Assembly: GCF_000524475.1 (NCBI RefSeq)
Contig: NZ_BAVQ01000015.1
Location: 1 to 42,216 of the forward strand
Source of the DNA: Tomitella biformata AHU 1821
GTDB lineage: Bacteria; Actinomycetota; Actinomycetes; Mycobacteriales; Mycobacteriaceae
Reading direction: 5' to 3'
DNA length: 42,216 nt
Shown: positions 1-8,144 of the stretch, piece by piece
Layout: the number at the start of each line of letters is the position of its first letter
How positions within the stretch are numbered: position 1 is the stretch's first letter
Notes under the pieces: generated by a model
The model's input: only the letters and a program-made list of their open reading frames with translations
What the model was told of the DNA's origin: nothing
Databases searched by the model: none
Position numbers and translations under genes: made by a program

Positions 1-225
1 GACGATGATGCGGATGATCTGGCCGATCGCCTCGCGGCGGTCTCGTTGGCGCAGGGCGAGTCCGAGCATGGCGATGTGATTGCGGGTGTGCGGCCACGGG
101 TAGGGCTGGGAGATGATGTGGGCGCGTTCGAGGTGATGCCACCGTTCGCCGGCCTCACCGGCATCTCGGGCGGCAGCCATCTCCGAGGCGTAGGCATCGC
201 GCAGCTTCCCAGGCATTCCGCTCAT
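1..225 (-). CDS. DUF3703 family protein, N-terminal part (gene crosses the circle join)
   Basis: This is the first 75 codons of a 115-residue protein whose remainder is at 42020-42142. The start ATG (225-223) overlaps the lspA stop as ATGA, so translation is probably coupled. Residues such as HLERAHIISQ, the PHTRNHIAML segment and, after the join, GRYPEGNTG are the conserved blocks of DUF3703. The family's biochemical function is unknown; members often sit in heavy-metal resistance clusters, as here, where it is the last gene after cmtR, a P1B ATPase and lspA. No signal peptide or membrane segment is seen, so it is probably cytoplasmic. The family assignment is firm; any role in metal handling is inferred from context. 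Confidence 0.85.
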   Translation of the reverse strand, partial: MSGMPGKLRDAYASEMAAARDAGEAGERWHHLERAHIISQPYPWPHTRNHIAMLGLALRQRDRREAIGQIIRIIV

Positions 226-722
226 GACATGGGCTCCTTTCTGATGGTGGCGGTGTCGAGAAATAGCGCGCAGATCACGAGCAGAACGCCGCCGGTGATG
301 TAGACGTCGGCGAGATTGAAGGTGGGCCACCAACCGGTGTGGAAATAGTCGGTGACCGTGCCGTCGAGGATCCGGTCGATGACGTTGGCGGCGGCGCCGG
401 CGACGGTCATGGCGAGGCCGATGCTCTGGAGCCTCGGGCTGCCGGGTGCGGTGCGCCAGGCAAACACGCCGATCCCGGCGGTCACTGCGGCGGTCACCGC
501 GACGATCACGGCGGTGGGGAGCTGCGCGCCGAGACTGAACGCGACCCCGCTGTTATAGACCAGCCGCAGGTCCAGCACCCCAAGGCCCATGGTTCCCCCT
601 CCCGCGAGGCCGGCGCGGGCCACCGGATCGACGATCAGCGCTACCGCGGCCAAGAGGCCGGCGGCGACCAGGATGGCGCGGCGGCTCGTGCGCGGCCGCG
701 CGGGGCTCTCGGCAGACGTCAT
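222..722 (-). CDS. lspA: Signal peptidase II (lipoprotein signal peptidase), plasmid-borne
   Basis: The 166-residue product is an integral membrane aspartic protease that cleaves the signal peptide of prolipoproteins. Four hydrophobic segments are visible (about residues 16-38, 68-88, 100-114 and 140-156). Family motifs are LRLVYNSGVAF (53-62), NVIDR (113-117) and FNLADVYI (135-142); the catalytic aspartates should be D125 and D139. Its ATG overlaps the stop of the metal ATPase gene, and its own stop overlaps the DUF3703 start. Its place in this operon indicates an accessory copy that travels with metal resistance rather than the housekeeping gene. Lipoproteins encoded on the same plasmid (DUF305 and the propeller protein) are possible substrates, but this is inference. 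Confidence 0.93.
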   Translation of the reverse strand: MTSAESPARPRTSRRAILVAAGLLAAVALIVDPVARAGLAGGGTMGLGVLDLRLVYNSGVAFSLGAQLPTAVIVAVTAAVTAGIGVFAWRTAPGSPRLQSIGLAMTVAGAAANVIDRILDGTVTDYFHTGWWPTFNLADVYITGGVLLVICALFLDTATIRKEPMS

Positions 723-2671
723 GACCGGGATCCACCAGCCGGTTCAAGAACCCGGGGTGTCGGCATGGCCGCGAGTCCTCGTGCGCGGCCCGCCCGGACG
801 CCGTTGGCGATCACGACGATCTCGGCGACCTCATGGACGAGGACCACCGCCGCCAGGCCCAGAATCCCGAATAACGCGAGTGGCATCAGCACCGTGATGA
901 TCGCCAGGGACAGCCCGACGTTCTGCAGCATGATCCTTCTCGCACGACGGGCATGATCGAGCGCTTGGGGCAGGTGGCGCAGATCCTCGCCCATCAACGC
1001 GACGTCCGCAGTCTCGATCGCGACGTCCGCGCCCATCGCGCCCATCGCGATCCCCAGATCGGCGGTGGCCAGGGCCGGGGCGTCGTTGACGCCGTCCCCG
1101 ACCATCGCCGTCGGCCGGTCAGCGCGCAGCGCAGCGATGATGCGGGCCTTGTCCTCAGGGCGTAGGTCGGCGTGCACCTCGTCGATGCCGACCTCGGTGG
1201 CCAGGGCGCGGGCGGTCCGCTCGTTGTCGCCGGTGAGCATCGCGACGGTATACCCGCCGTGGCGCAGCCCGGCCACGACCTCGCGGGCCTCCGGGCGCAG
1301 CTCATCGCGCACCGCGACCGCCCCGATCAGGACGCCGCCGCGTTCGATCAGCACCGCGGTGGCGCCGGCGTGCTGCATGCGCTCGATAGCCCCGGCCAAC
1401 GGGCCGGGGTCGATCCACCCGGGCCGGCCCAACCGGGCCGAGACACCGTCGATAGCGCCGGTCAGGCCGGCTCCGACGACAGCGTCGACATTCTCCGCCG
1501 GCACGACGGTGTCGACGGCGTCGAGGATCGCCCGGGCGAGCGGATGCTCGCTGCGGGCTTCCAGCGCGGCGGCGACTGCCAGGACCTCGGCCTCGGTGAC
1601 GCCGTCGACGGCGTCGACCTCGATGACCTCGGGCCGGTTGCGGGTCAGGGTGCCGGTCTTGTCCACCGCGACACCGCGGATCCGGCCGAGGGCCTCCAGC
1701 GCGGCACCGCCCTTGATCAGGACGCCGAACTTGCTGGCGGCGCCGATCGCGGCGACCACCGTCACCGGGATAGCGATTGCCAACGCGCACGGGGAGGCGG
1801 CGACCAGCACGACCAGCGCCCGCTCGATCCAGACAAGTGGGTCGCCGAGCACGCTGCCGACGGCGGCTATGACCGCGGCGGCGATCATCACGCCCGGGAC
1901 CAGCGGTTTCGCGATCTTGTCGGCCAGGCGCTGTGCCTCGCCCTTGCGGGACTGCTCGGCCTCGACGATCCGGACGATCTTGGCCAGGGAGTTGTCCTCG
2001 GCCCCTGCGGTGACCTCGACCTCAAGGGCCCCGGTGCCGTTGATCGACCCGGCGAACACCTCATCCCCCGGCCCCGCCTCGACCGGCATCGACTCGCCGG
2101 TGATCGCCGAGGTGTCCAGCGCGGTGCGCCCGCCGCGGATGATTCCATCGGTGGCGAGCCGCTCGCCGGGCTTAACGATCATCGTCTCACCGAGCCGCAG
2201 CTCGGCCGGGGCGACTGTGTGCTCGCGGCCGCCCCGGCGCACAGTGGCGGTGTCCGGGACGAGGGAGAGCAGGGCACGTAGGCCGCGGCGGGTGCGGGCG
2301 ACGGCGTATTCCTCGAGGCCCTCGCTGATGGTGAATAAGAACGCGAGCATCGCGGCCTCGCCGACCGCGCCGAGCAGCACCGCGCCGACGGCGGCGATCG
2401 TCATCAGGGTGCCGACGCCGATCTTGCCCTTGGCCAGGCGTGTGAGTGTCGAGGGGATAAAGGTGTAGCCGGCGACGATCAACGCCGCCCATTCAAGGAC
2501 GAGTGTGAGCGCATCCAGGCCGCCGGTCCAGCCGATGGCCAGCCCGGCGACCAGCAGCGCTCCGGCGATTGCGGCGGCCCGAATCTCGGTGACCTGCCAC
2601 AATTTCCCCTGCTCATCCGTCGCATCGCCGCCGGGGCGAGGCTCGTCAGAGCCGCAGCAGGCGTCGCTCAT
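719..2671 (-). CDS. P1B-type heavy-metal ATPase (Cd/Zn/Co-type exporter, SPC motif)
   Basis: The 650-residue membrane pump should export a divalent metal using ATP. Visible motifs are TGES in the actuator domain, SPCALAIAIP in the transport helix (about residues 293-302), the phosphorylated D337 in DKTGTLT, the SEHP nucleotide-binding motif, and GDGVNDAPAL near the C-terminus. The intramembrane motif is SPC, not CPC, and a late helix carries HEVAE; SPC is typical of the P1B-4 (CoaT/CtpD) group, so cobalt, zinc, cadmium or iron are all possible. The first residues (MSDACCGSDE) carry a Cys pair but no full metal-binding domain. The frame stays open to 2845, but the ATG at 2671 overlaps the cmtR stop as ATGA, so I chose it. 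CmtR control suggests cadmium. Confidence 0.92.
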   Translation of the reverse strand: MSDACCGSDEPRPGGDATDEQGKLWQVTEIRAAAIAGALLVAGLAIGWTGGLDALTLVLEWAALIVAGYTFIPSTLTRLAKGKIGVGTLMTIAAVGAVLLGAVGEAAMLAFLFTISEGLEEYAVARTRRGLRALLSLVPDTATVRRGGREHTVAPAELRLGETMIVKPGERLATDGIIRGGRTALDTSAITGESMPVEAGPGDEVFAGSINGTGALEVEVTAGAEDNSLAKIVRIVEAEQSRKGEAQRLADKIAKPLVPGVMIAAAVIAAVGSVLGDPLVWIERALVVLVAASPCALAIAIPVTVVAAIGAASKFGVLIKGGAALEALGRIRGVAVDKTGTLTRNRPEVIEVDAVDGVTEAEVLAVAAALEARSEHPLARAILDAVDTVVPAENVDAVVGAGLTGAIDGVSARLGRPGWIDPGPLAGAIERMQHAGATAVLIERGGVLIGAVAVRDELRPEAREVVAGLRHGGYTVAMLTGDNERTARALATEVGIDEVHADLRPEDKARIIAALRADRPTAMVGDGVNDAPALATADLGIAMGAMGADVAIETADVALMGEDLRHLPQALDHARRARRIMLQNVGLSLAIITVLMPLALFGILGLAAVVLVHEVAEIVVIANGVRAGRARGLAAMPTPRVLEPAGGSRS

Positions 2672-3045
2672 GACCGTTCCCCCGTGTCCATGCCGTAGTT
2701 CGGGCACAACGCGACCGCGTTGCCCGTCGCCGCCAGCAGCGTCTCCGCGGCGGCAAGCAGGTCCATCAGCTCCGGGCGGACGAGGGAGTAAAACACCTGC
2801 CGACCCTCCGGCCGACCTTCGACGAGGTGGCAGTCCCGTAGGCACGCCACATGCGCCGACACCGTGGACTGGGCCAGGCCAAGCTCACCTACCAGGTCCG
2901 CCACCCGGGCCTCCCCGTCCGCAAGGCGGCGCACGATCGCGAGCCGTGTGCCGTCGGAGAGGCTGTGGAACAGCGCCACCGCGGCATCGAGCCCGGTCCC
3001 CGCGCATACAGCTGCCTGGCAACCACTCACATCATCTATCGTCAT
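2668..3045 (-). CDS. cmtR: ArsR/SmtB-family metal-responsive repressor, CmtR-like
   Basis: This 125-residue winged-helix repressor should bind the operon promoter and release it when cadmium, lead or a similar metal binds. The recognition region is LGLAQSTVSAHVACLRDC (about 55-72). C68 and C72 lie in the recognition helix and C114 near the C-terminus, matching the Cys arrangement of mycobacterial CmtR. Extra cysteines at C9 and C14 may add ligands. Its stop overlaps the ATPase start. No convincing Shine-Dalgarno precedes the ATG, so the mRNA may be leaderless. Repeats of TATCATCG and its inverse surround the start codon and probably form the operator. The family is certain; the metal is inferred. 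Confidence 0.92.
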   Translation of the reverse strand: MTIDDVSGCQAAVCAGTGLDAAVALFHSLSDGTRLAIVRRLADGEARVADLVGELGLAQSTVSAHVACLRDCHLVEGRPEGRQVFYSLVRPELMDLLAAAETLLAATGNAVALCPNYGMDTGERS

Positions 3046-3078
3046 AAGACGATGATAGTCATAATTAGCGATGATATG
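3038..3078 (-). promoter_or_regulatory. Candidate cmtR operator/promoter
   Basis: Read on the minus strand, TATCATCG occurs twice before the cmtR ATG and is followed by CGATAGATG across the start codon. The core ATCGTC-TTAT-GACGAT is an inverted repeat that includes the initiation codon. This is the expected place for an ArsR-type operator, and the AT-rich stretch TAATTATGA may hold the -10 element. No experimental consensus was available to compare. Confidence 0.5.
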
Positions 3079-3123
3079 ACAGGGCGGTCTGCCTCTCCAT
3101 CGACGACGGGCGTGTGGCCGGCT

Positions 3124-3273
3124 TCAAACGATCCACGCGCACAGCCAGAATGGGCGCTCGGCAACCCTGTGGGTGATGCAGCCAATCAGCGATATGAATA
3201 TCAGCACCAACGCGGTGCTCATGCCCGTCAGCGAGCGCCACGGGTTGCGTACCGCTCCCGTCGTGAAGACCAT
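3124..3273 (-). pseudogene. Truncated resB (cytochrome c biogenesis), N-terminal remnant
   Basis: A 49-codon open frame starts 20 bp after the ccdA stop. Its segment WRSLTGMSTALVLIFISLIG matches the opening of actinobacterial ResB proteins, where a W-x-x-L-T-S-M-x-T-A-L-x-L motif leads into the first membrane helix. Full ResB is around 500 residues, so only the N-terminus survives, and the sequence then diverges into an unrelated tail. In mycobacteria resB follows ccdA directly, so gene order supports the reading. It looks like the edge of a segment cut by recombination; no function is expected. Confidence 0.6.
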
Positions 3274-3293
3274 TGTGGGATCTTCCGTGCTGC

Positions 3294-4109
3294 TTATATC
3301 GGCAGCACTGTGTCGGAGATGAAGGCGATGCGGACCCAGTCGACGAATAGGCCCCACATGCCGGTGACGAGGGCGATACCGACGAGGACGAGCATGACGC
3401 CGCCGACGATCTGGATGGTCCGAGAGTGTGTGCGCAGGAAGCCGACGCCCTGCAGCGCACGGGCCGAGCCCAGCGCCAGAATGATGAACGGCAGACCCAG
3501 CCCCAGGCAGTACGCGAAGATCAGGAGGACTCCGCGCGCCGCGGTCGTGCCCTCGGTCCCCGCGGCGACGGAGACGACGCCGGTCAGTGTGGGCCCCAGG
3601 CAGGGGGTCCAGCCGAGGCCGAACACGGCGCCCAGCACCGGGGCTCCCGCGAGGGATGTGAAGCGGGTCGGGGCCATCCGGGTGTCCCGCTGGAGCATGG
3701 GGAAAAAGCCGATGAACACCAGGCCCATGACCATGGTGATCACGCCGCCGATGCGCTCGAGCAGTTCACGGTTCAGTGTCAGAGAGGTGATGGCCCCGAA
3801 CATCGTGGCAGTGGCCAGGACGAAGACGACGGTGAAGCCGGCGATAAACAGCGTCGCAGCGCCGGCGACTCGCCAGCGGCCAGCCCGCTGGACCTGTTTG
3901 GCCTCTTCCACCGTGACGGCGGGAGCGTCTGCGCCCACCACGCTGGCCAGGTAGGACATGTAGCCGGGCACCAGCGGCACCACGCATGGCGAGGCGAAGG
4001 ACACCAGGCCCGCGACGACACAAGCGAGCACCGCGAGCAGCAGCGGACCGCTGATCGCGGCCGATTGGAAGGCGTCGCCGATGCCTTCGGCAAGGATGAG
4101 ATCAGTCAC
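3294..4109 (-). CDS. ccdA: CcdA-type membrane thiol-disulfide carrier
   Basis: The 271-residue polytopic protein belongs to the CcdA/DsbD transmembrane family, which passes reducing equivalents from cytoplasmic thioredoxin to extracytoplasmic thiol proteins. About six membrane segments are visible. The two conserved redox cysteines lie in SFASPCVVPLVPGY (C42) and GWTPCLGPTL (about C169). Translation probably starts at GTG 4109. It is the fourth gene of the copper cluster, 125 bp after the propeller lipoprotein. No thioredoxin-like partner is intact beside it and the resB that normally follows is truncated, so the set is incomplete. It may help maturation of copper-exposed proteins by inference. 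Confidence 0.9.
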   Translation of the reverse strand: MTDLILAEGIGDAFQSAAISGPLLLAVLACVVAGLVSFASPCVVPLVPGYMSYLASVVGADAPAVTVEEAKQVQRAGRWRVAGAATLFIAGFTVVFVLATATMFGAITSLTLNRELLERIGGVITMVMGLVFIGFFPMLQRDTRMAPTRFTSLAGAPVLGAVFGLGWTPCLGPTLTGVVSVAAGTEGTTAARGVLLIFAYCLGLGLPFIILALGSARALQGVGFLRTHSRTIQIVGGVMLVLVGIALVTGMWGLFVDWVRIAFISDTVLPI

Positions 4110-4207
4110 TGTGTTTCTGCTTCTCTACTTCTCGACGGGGATCGGCTCAGGTGGTGGCGGGTCCATGGCCAACGCTCGGTCTAGACAGGAAAATTGGGCA
4201 CGAGGCA

Positions 4208-4223
4208 GGGGCACGTGCGCCCC
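4208..4223 (-). terminator. Weak hairpin after the propeller lipoprotein gene
   Basis: GGGGC and GCCCC arms are separated by ACGTGC just beyond the stop of the preceding minus-strand gene. No T-run follows, so this could be a weak terminator or processing site between the lipoprotein gene and ccdA. Confidence 0.3.
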
Positions 4224-4234
4224 AGTAGCGGGAC

Positions 4235-5098
4235 TCAGCCCAGCGTGTACAGCGTCTTCGCAGTCGCGGCGTACGCGGTGTTGAAGTCGACGGCGAGCAC
4301 CGCCTCCACCGGCCCCACAACGTCGCGTTGCTCCCACGTCTCGCCGGTCTTGCTGCGCCAGGCCACGCCGCTGGTGTCGATGCCCCACAGCGATCCGTCC
4401 GCGGCGGCGGAGATACGCACCAGGACCGGGGCGCCGGGCACGGCGGCGAAGGTGAGTCCAGCGTCGGCACTGTGCTGCAAGCCGTCGGCGGTCGCCGCCC
4501 AGACACCGCCGTCTGTGGCGGCGAGGGCAGCCGCGCCCATCGCAGCCCCGGGCGTCCATGTGGTGCCGGCGTCGGCGGACACAATGAGGCCGGTGACGCC
4601 GTCGAAGCCGATCAGCAGTTCACCGTCGGTGGCCAGGGCGTGGAAGTCGACCTCCCCGAGCAGCGATCGCGTTTCCCAGGTGCGCCCGCCGTCGGTGCTC
4701 GCGGTCAGCCCCAGCGGGTTCGGGGCAGTGCTGGAGGCCCCGGGATGGCCCGACGCGAAAAGGTCGTTGGTGCCCGGCACCCCGGCCAGGCCCATGAAGT
4801 CGTCGTCCGAGTCGCCAATCTTCGTTGTGCGCCCGGACATCTCGACCTCGAACATCCCGGTATGAGTGCCGGCGAGCACCGTGCCGTCCGCGTCGAGGTG
4901 CAGCCCGTGCAAGTGATCGAGCGGCGGGTCCAAGGCCACCTGCGCCGACGCAGAATGCGCCGACGCGGATCCCGGCCCGGCCTCCTCCGGAGGGGCATCC
5001 TGCGCCGACGCGCAGCTTGCGAGCACGACCGCGGCGAGCGGGATTGCCAGGGCCGCCAGGGCGCGGGGACGCAGTCGAGACATGCGTGATCCGAACAT
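4235..5098 (-). CDS. BNR-repeat beta-propeller lipoprotein (F510_1955 glycosylhydrolase-like family)
   Basis: The 287-residue protein has an Arg-rich start, a hydrophobic stretch and the lipobox VLASC with the lipidated cysteine at C29, so it should be anchored outside the membrane. The body contains Asp-box/BNR motifs STDGGRTW, SADAGTTW and SADAGLTF plus LHGLHLDADG near the front, typical of a sialidase-like propeller. Proteins of this type are annotated as F510_1955 family glycosylhydrolases and recur next to copper ATPases. No sugar substrate is evident. The start could instead be the ATG at 5083, which keeps the full signal peptide. It lies 37 bp after copB. Its role in copper tolerance is unknown. 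Confidence 0.8.
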   Translation of the reverse strand: MFGSRMSRLRPRALAALAIPLAAVVLASCASAQDAPPEEAGPGSASAHSASAQVALDPPLDHLHGLHLDADGTVLAGTHTGMFEVEMSGRTTKIGDSDDDFMGLAGVPGTNDLFASGHPGASSTAPNPLGLTASTDGGRTWETRSLLGEVDFHALATDGELLIGFDGVTGLIVSADAGTTWTPGAAMGAAALAATDGGVWAATADGLQHSADAGLTFAAVPGAPVLVRISAAADGSLWGIDTSGVAWRSKTGETWEQRDVVGPVEAVLAVDFNTAYAATAKTLYTLG

Positions 5099-5135
5099 GA
5101 TTTGTTGTTCTCGTTTCTACAGATCCGGGGAAGTG

Positions 5136-7250
5136 TCAGGTGCGGGCGAGCCGGGCAGGGTCGAGGTCCAAGCGGCGCAGCAGTTGCGCGTTCAGGGCCA
5201 CGACGATGGTCGAGACCGACATGAGCACCGCGGCCGCGGCCGGGGGCAGCACCACCCCGGCGAATGCGAGGACGCCGGCGGCGAGCGGCACGGCGACGAC
5301 GTTGTAGCCCGCCGCCCACACCAGGTTCTGCCACATCTTCCGGTAGCTGGCATGGGAGAGCACGAAGATGGAGAGCACCGCGCGCGGGTCGTTCGCCGCG
5401 AGCACCACCCCGGCGGACTCGATGGCCACATCGGTACCGGCGCCGATGGCGACGCCGACGTCGGCGCGGGCCAGCGCGGGCGCGTCGTTCACGCCGTCGC
5501 CCACCATCGCCACCCGGTGCCCGCGGGCTTGCAGCTCGGCGACCTTCGCGTCCTTGTCCTCGGGGAGCACCTGCGCGAACACCTCGTCGATGCCCAGGTC
5601 CGCGGCGACGGCGTCGGCGACCTGCTGGGCGTCGCCGGTGATCATCGCGACCTTCACCCCGCGGGCGTGCAGGGCGTCGATGGCCTGGCGGGATTCCTCG
5701 CGGACGGCGTCTTCGAGGGCCACCGCGCCGAGCACCCTCTGGCCCCGGACAACGTGCAGCACTGAGGCGCCGCGCGCCACCCAGGCGTCGGTGACCGCGG
5801 CGACGTCGCCGGGCGCGGCCAGTCCGAGGTCCGCGAGCATCGCCGGGCCGCCGACGGAGACGGTGTCGCCGTCGATGGTGGCGCGGACGCCGCGTCCGGG
5901 CACCGATCGGAAGTCCGTCGCGGCCGGGTGCCCGCCGGCGGGCACCCGGTCCTTCGCTGCAGCCACGATGGCCCGGGCGACGGGATGCTCGCTGTCCGCC
6001 TCGACGGCCGCGGCCAGCGCCAGCAGCTGCTGATCGCCGACCCCTGCGGTGGCGGCGACGCCCGTGACCTGGTGCTGGCCCTCGGTAAGGGTGCCGGTCT
6101 TGTCGAAGAGCACCACGTCCACGGTGCGCATCCGCTCGAGCGCGAGCCGGTCCTTGACCAGCACTCCGGCCTTGGCGGCGCGTTCGGTGGAGATGGCGAT
6201 GACCAGCGGGATCGCCAGGCCCAACGCATGCGGGCAGGCGATGACGAGGACGGTGACGGTGCGGACGACGGCCTCGTCGACGTTGCCGATTAGCGACCAC
6301 ACCACGAACGTGGCGATGCCTGCGATCGTCGCGAAGTAGAACAGGAACGCGGCGGCCTTGTCGGCGAGGGCTTGGGCGCGCGAGGACGAGGCCTGCGCGT
6401 CGGCGACCATCCGCTGGATCCCTGCCAGCGCGGTGTCCGCGCCGACCGCGGTGACCCGCACGCGAAGAGCGCTGTCGGTGGCGACGGTGCCCGCGACGAT
6501 GGTGTCCCCCGGCACCCGGATCACCGGTGCGGATTCGCCGGTGATCATCGACTCGTCCACCTCGGCGCGGCCCTCGGTGACGGCGCCGTCGGCGGGCACC
6601 CGGGCGCCGGCGCGCACGAGCACCAGGTCACCGCGGGCGAGATCGGAGATCGGGACCTCGCGGACACCGTCCGCGGTGATCAGCTCGGCGGTGTCCGGGA
6701 GCATCGCCGCCAGCGCGTCGAGGGCGCCGGACGCCGAGCCCAGCGCCCGCATCTCCAGCCAGTGCCCCAGCAGCATGATCACGATCAGCAGCGCCAGTTC
6801 CCACCAGAAGTCGAGGTTGAACCCGCCGATCTCGAGAGTGGTGATCCACGAGGCGACGAACGCGACGGTGATGGCCATGGCGATGAGCAGCATCATCCCG
6901 GGCTGGCGGGTCCGGGCCTCGTGCCAGCCGCCGGTGAGGAACGGCAGGCCGCCGTAGAGGTAGATGCCCGTGCCGATGATCGGGGCTATCCACATCGAGC
7001 CGGCGAACTCGGGCATGGTGTAGCCGAGCAGGTCGGCGATCATGTGGCTGAACACCACGACCGGCACGGTCAGGGCCAGGCAGACCCAGAAGCGGCGGCG
7101 GAACATCTCGCCGTGCGCACCGTGCCCGGCATGCTTGTCATGTCCTCCGTGCCCGGCGTGGGGCGCGGTGTCGTGCCCAGCGTGCTCGGGATGACTGTGC
7201 TCGGCCAGACCCGAGGGAAGATGGGTGTGTCCGTGCTCGGGGCTGGCCAT
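5136..7250 (-). CDS. copB: Copper/silver-exporting P1B ATPase, CopB type
   Basis: The 704-residue membrane pump starts with a tail holding 13 histidines in its first 48 residues, followed by eight predicted helices. The transport motif is CPHALGLAIP (about residues 338-347), the CPH signature of the CopB/P1B-3 group associated with Cu(II)/Ag(I). TGES, DKTGTLT (about D383), SEHP and MVGDGVNDAPALA are all intact, so the enzyme should be active. A strong AGGAG lies 7 bases before the ATG. It is 37 bp downstream of the DUF305 gene and 37 bp upstream of the propeller lipoprotein, implying a single transcript probably driven by the divergent two-component system. Confidence 0.95.
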   Translation of the reverse strand: MASPEHGHTHLPSGLAEHSHPEHAGHDTAPHAGHGGHDKHAGHGAHGEMFRRRFWVCLALTVPVVVFSHMIADLLGYTMPEFAGSMWIAPIIGTGIYLYGGLPFLTGGWHEARTRQPGMMLLIAMAITVAFVASWITTLEIGGFNLDFWWELALLIVIMLLGHWLEMRALGSASGALDALAAMLPDTAELITADGVREVPISDLARGDLVLVRAGARVPADGAVTEGRAEVDESMITGESAPVIRVPGDTIVAGTVATDSALRVRVTAVGADTALAGIQRMVADAQASSSRAQALADKAAAFLFYFATIAGIATFVVWSLIGNVDEAVVRTVTVLVIACPHALGLAIPLVIAISTERAAKAGVLVKDRLALERMRTVDVVLFDKTGTLTEGQHQVTGVAATAGVGDQQLLALAAAVEADSEHPVARAIVAAAKDRVPAGGHPAATDFRSVPGRGVRATIDGDTVSVGGPAMLADLGLAAPGDVAAVTDAWVARGASVLHVVRGQRVLGAVALEDAVREESRQAIDALHARGVKVAMITGDAQQVADAVAADLGIDEVFAQVLPEDKDAKVAELQARGHRVAMVGDGVNDAPALARADVGVAIGAGTDVAIESAGVVLAANDPRAVLSIFVLSHASYRKMWQNLVWAAGYNVVAVPLAAGVLAFAGVVLPPAAAAVLMSVSTIVVALNAQLLRRLDLDPARLART

Positions 7251-7287
7251 GGGCGAGTCTCCTGATGGTCGGGTGGGAACTAGCCTT

Positions 7288-7902
7288 TTACAGCGTGGTC
7301 AGCAGTTGCCGCATGACGTCGATCTCCTGCTTCTGCGTGTCGATGATGACCTGCGCCATCTCAAGGGCGTCGGGGAATTGGCCGTCGGCCAGCTCGTCCT
7401 CGGCCATGGTGATCGCGCCCTCGTGGTGGCCGATCATCTGCGTGAGGAACAGCTTCGACGCATCATTGCCCTGGGCGTCGGTCAGATCCTGCAGGTCCTG
7501 CTCGCTGAGCATGCCCTCCATTGTGCTCATGTCGTGGCCCATGCCGGGCATCTCCAGAGGCTCGCCCCACTGCCCGAGCCAGCCGGTCAGCTGCGCCAGC
7601 TCCGGCCCCTGGGCGGCCTTGATCTCCTCGGCGAGTGCCACCATCGGCTCGGAGATGCCGCCGGAGGCCAGCAGGATGTCGCTCATCTCTACAGCCTGGG
7701 CGTGGTGCGGGATCATCATCTGCGCGAACATCACGTCCGCATCGTTGTGCGCCTCCGCAGCCGCGGACGTCTCCGCGGCGCTTGCGCTGGTCGTCGTAGT
7801 GGCAGTCGCGTCCGTGGTGGTGGAGCCGCCGCTGCCGCAGGCGGTCAGGACCAGACCAAGGGCGATAGCGGCGGCGCCGGCGGCGAGAGTCTTCTTGCTC
7901 AT
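7288..7902 (-). CDS. DUF305 metal-binding lipoprotein
   Basis: The 204-residue product has a signal peptide with lipobox LTAC (C22), a low-complexity Thr/Ala/Ser linker, then a DUF305 domain. Two matching blocks, MMIPHHAQAVEMS and MIGHHEGAITMAE, give paired histidines and methionines, and a Met/His-rich segment MGHDMSTMEGM lies between them; these suit copper binding outside the membrane. AAAGGA lies 9 bases before the ATG, and the signal peptide supports this start even though the same frame stays open far upstream. It heads the run DUF305-copB-propeller-ccdA. The domain call is firm; a copper chaperone or storage role is inferred. Confidence 0.92.
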   Translation of the reverse strand: MSKKTLAAGAAAIALGLVLTACGSGGSTTTDATATTTTSASAAETSAAAEAHNDADVMFAQMMIPHHAQAVEMSDILLASGGISEPMVALAEEIKAAQGPELAQLTGWLGQWGEPLEMPGMGHDMSTMEGMLSEQDLQDLTDAQGNDASKLFLTQMIGHHEGAITMAEDELADGQFPDALEMAQVIIDTQKQEIDVMRQLLTTL

Positions 7903-8073
7903 GTCACGGTGTCCTTTGTTCGGGGTGCGGAGGGGGGCATCGGGGCCGGGCTCGGCGGCATGGTCCGCGCCACGGAAGAGGGTGGTGATCAGGCAGATCA
8001 CCAACGCCCACAATGCGAGCACGATGGCGATCGCTGACCATCCGATCCAGCTCATCGCGCCCCTGCCCGTCAT
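7903..8073 (-). other. In-frame upstream membrane segment fused to the DUF305 reading frame
   Basis: Beginning at ATG 8073 or 8055 (the latter with GGCAGGGG upstream) the DUF305 frame is open with no stop. It encodes one hydrophobic helix (WSAIAIVLALWALVICLI) followed by a short polar tail ending at the DUF305 methionine. It resembles the small single-helix proteins often encoded next to DUF305 genes in actinobacteria, but here the stop codon is missing. It may give a longer membrane-anchored isoform, or be a separate gene whose stop was lost. Confidence 0.4.
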
Positions 8074-8144
8074 GTCCTGCTTCTCCCGCCGCTGTGTCCC
8101 GCACAGCCTGATACGTGGACCCCGTGATTCGGGTGTGTGTTTCA

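Noticed and set aside
222-722. lspA as evidence that this is chromosomal
   Set aside because: It is embedded in a metal operon on a circular 42-kb molecule with rep, parA and relaxase genes; accessory lspA copies in metal clusters are known.
1065-2468. Long plus-strand open frames opposite the ATPase, and similar ones opposite copB, traA and the restriction gene
   Set aside because: They are compositional shadows of GC-rich genes: no recognisable domains, no ribosome sites, biased Arg/Ser/Pro/Thr content.
2672-2845. N-terminal extension of the metal ATPase to 708 residues
   Set aside because: The extension is the cmtR gene read in another frame; the ATG at 2671 overlaps the cmtR stop and starts a normal N-terminus.
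4125-4184. Possible tail of a second lipoprotein or thioredoxin ending PPPPEPIPVEK before ccdA
   Set aside because: Only about 20 codons in one frame, no recognisable domain; may be a remnant but cannot be supported.
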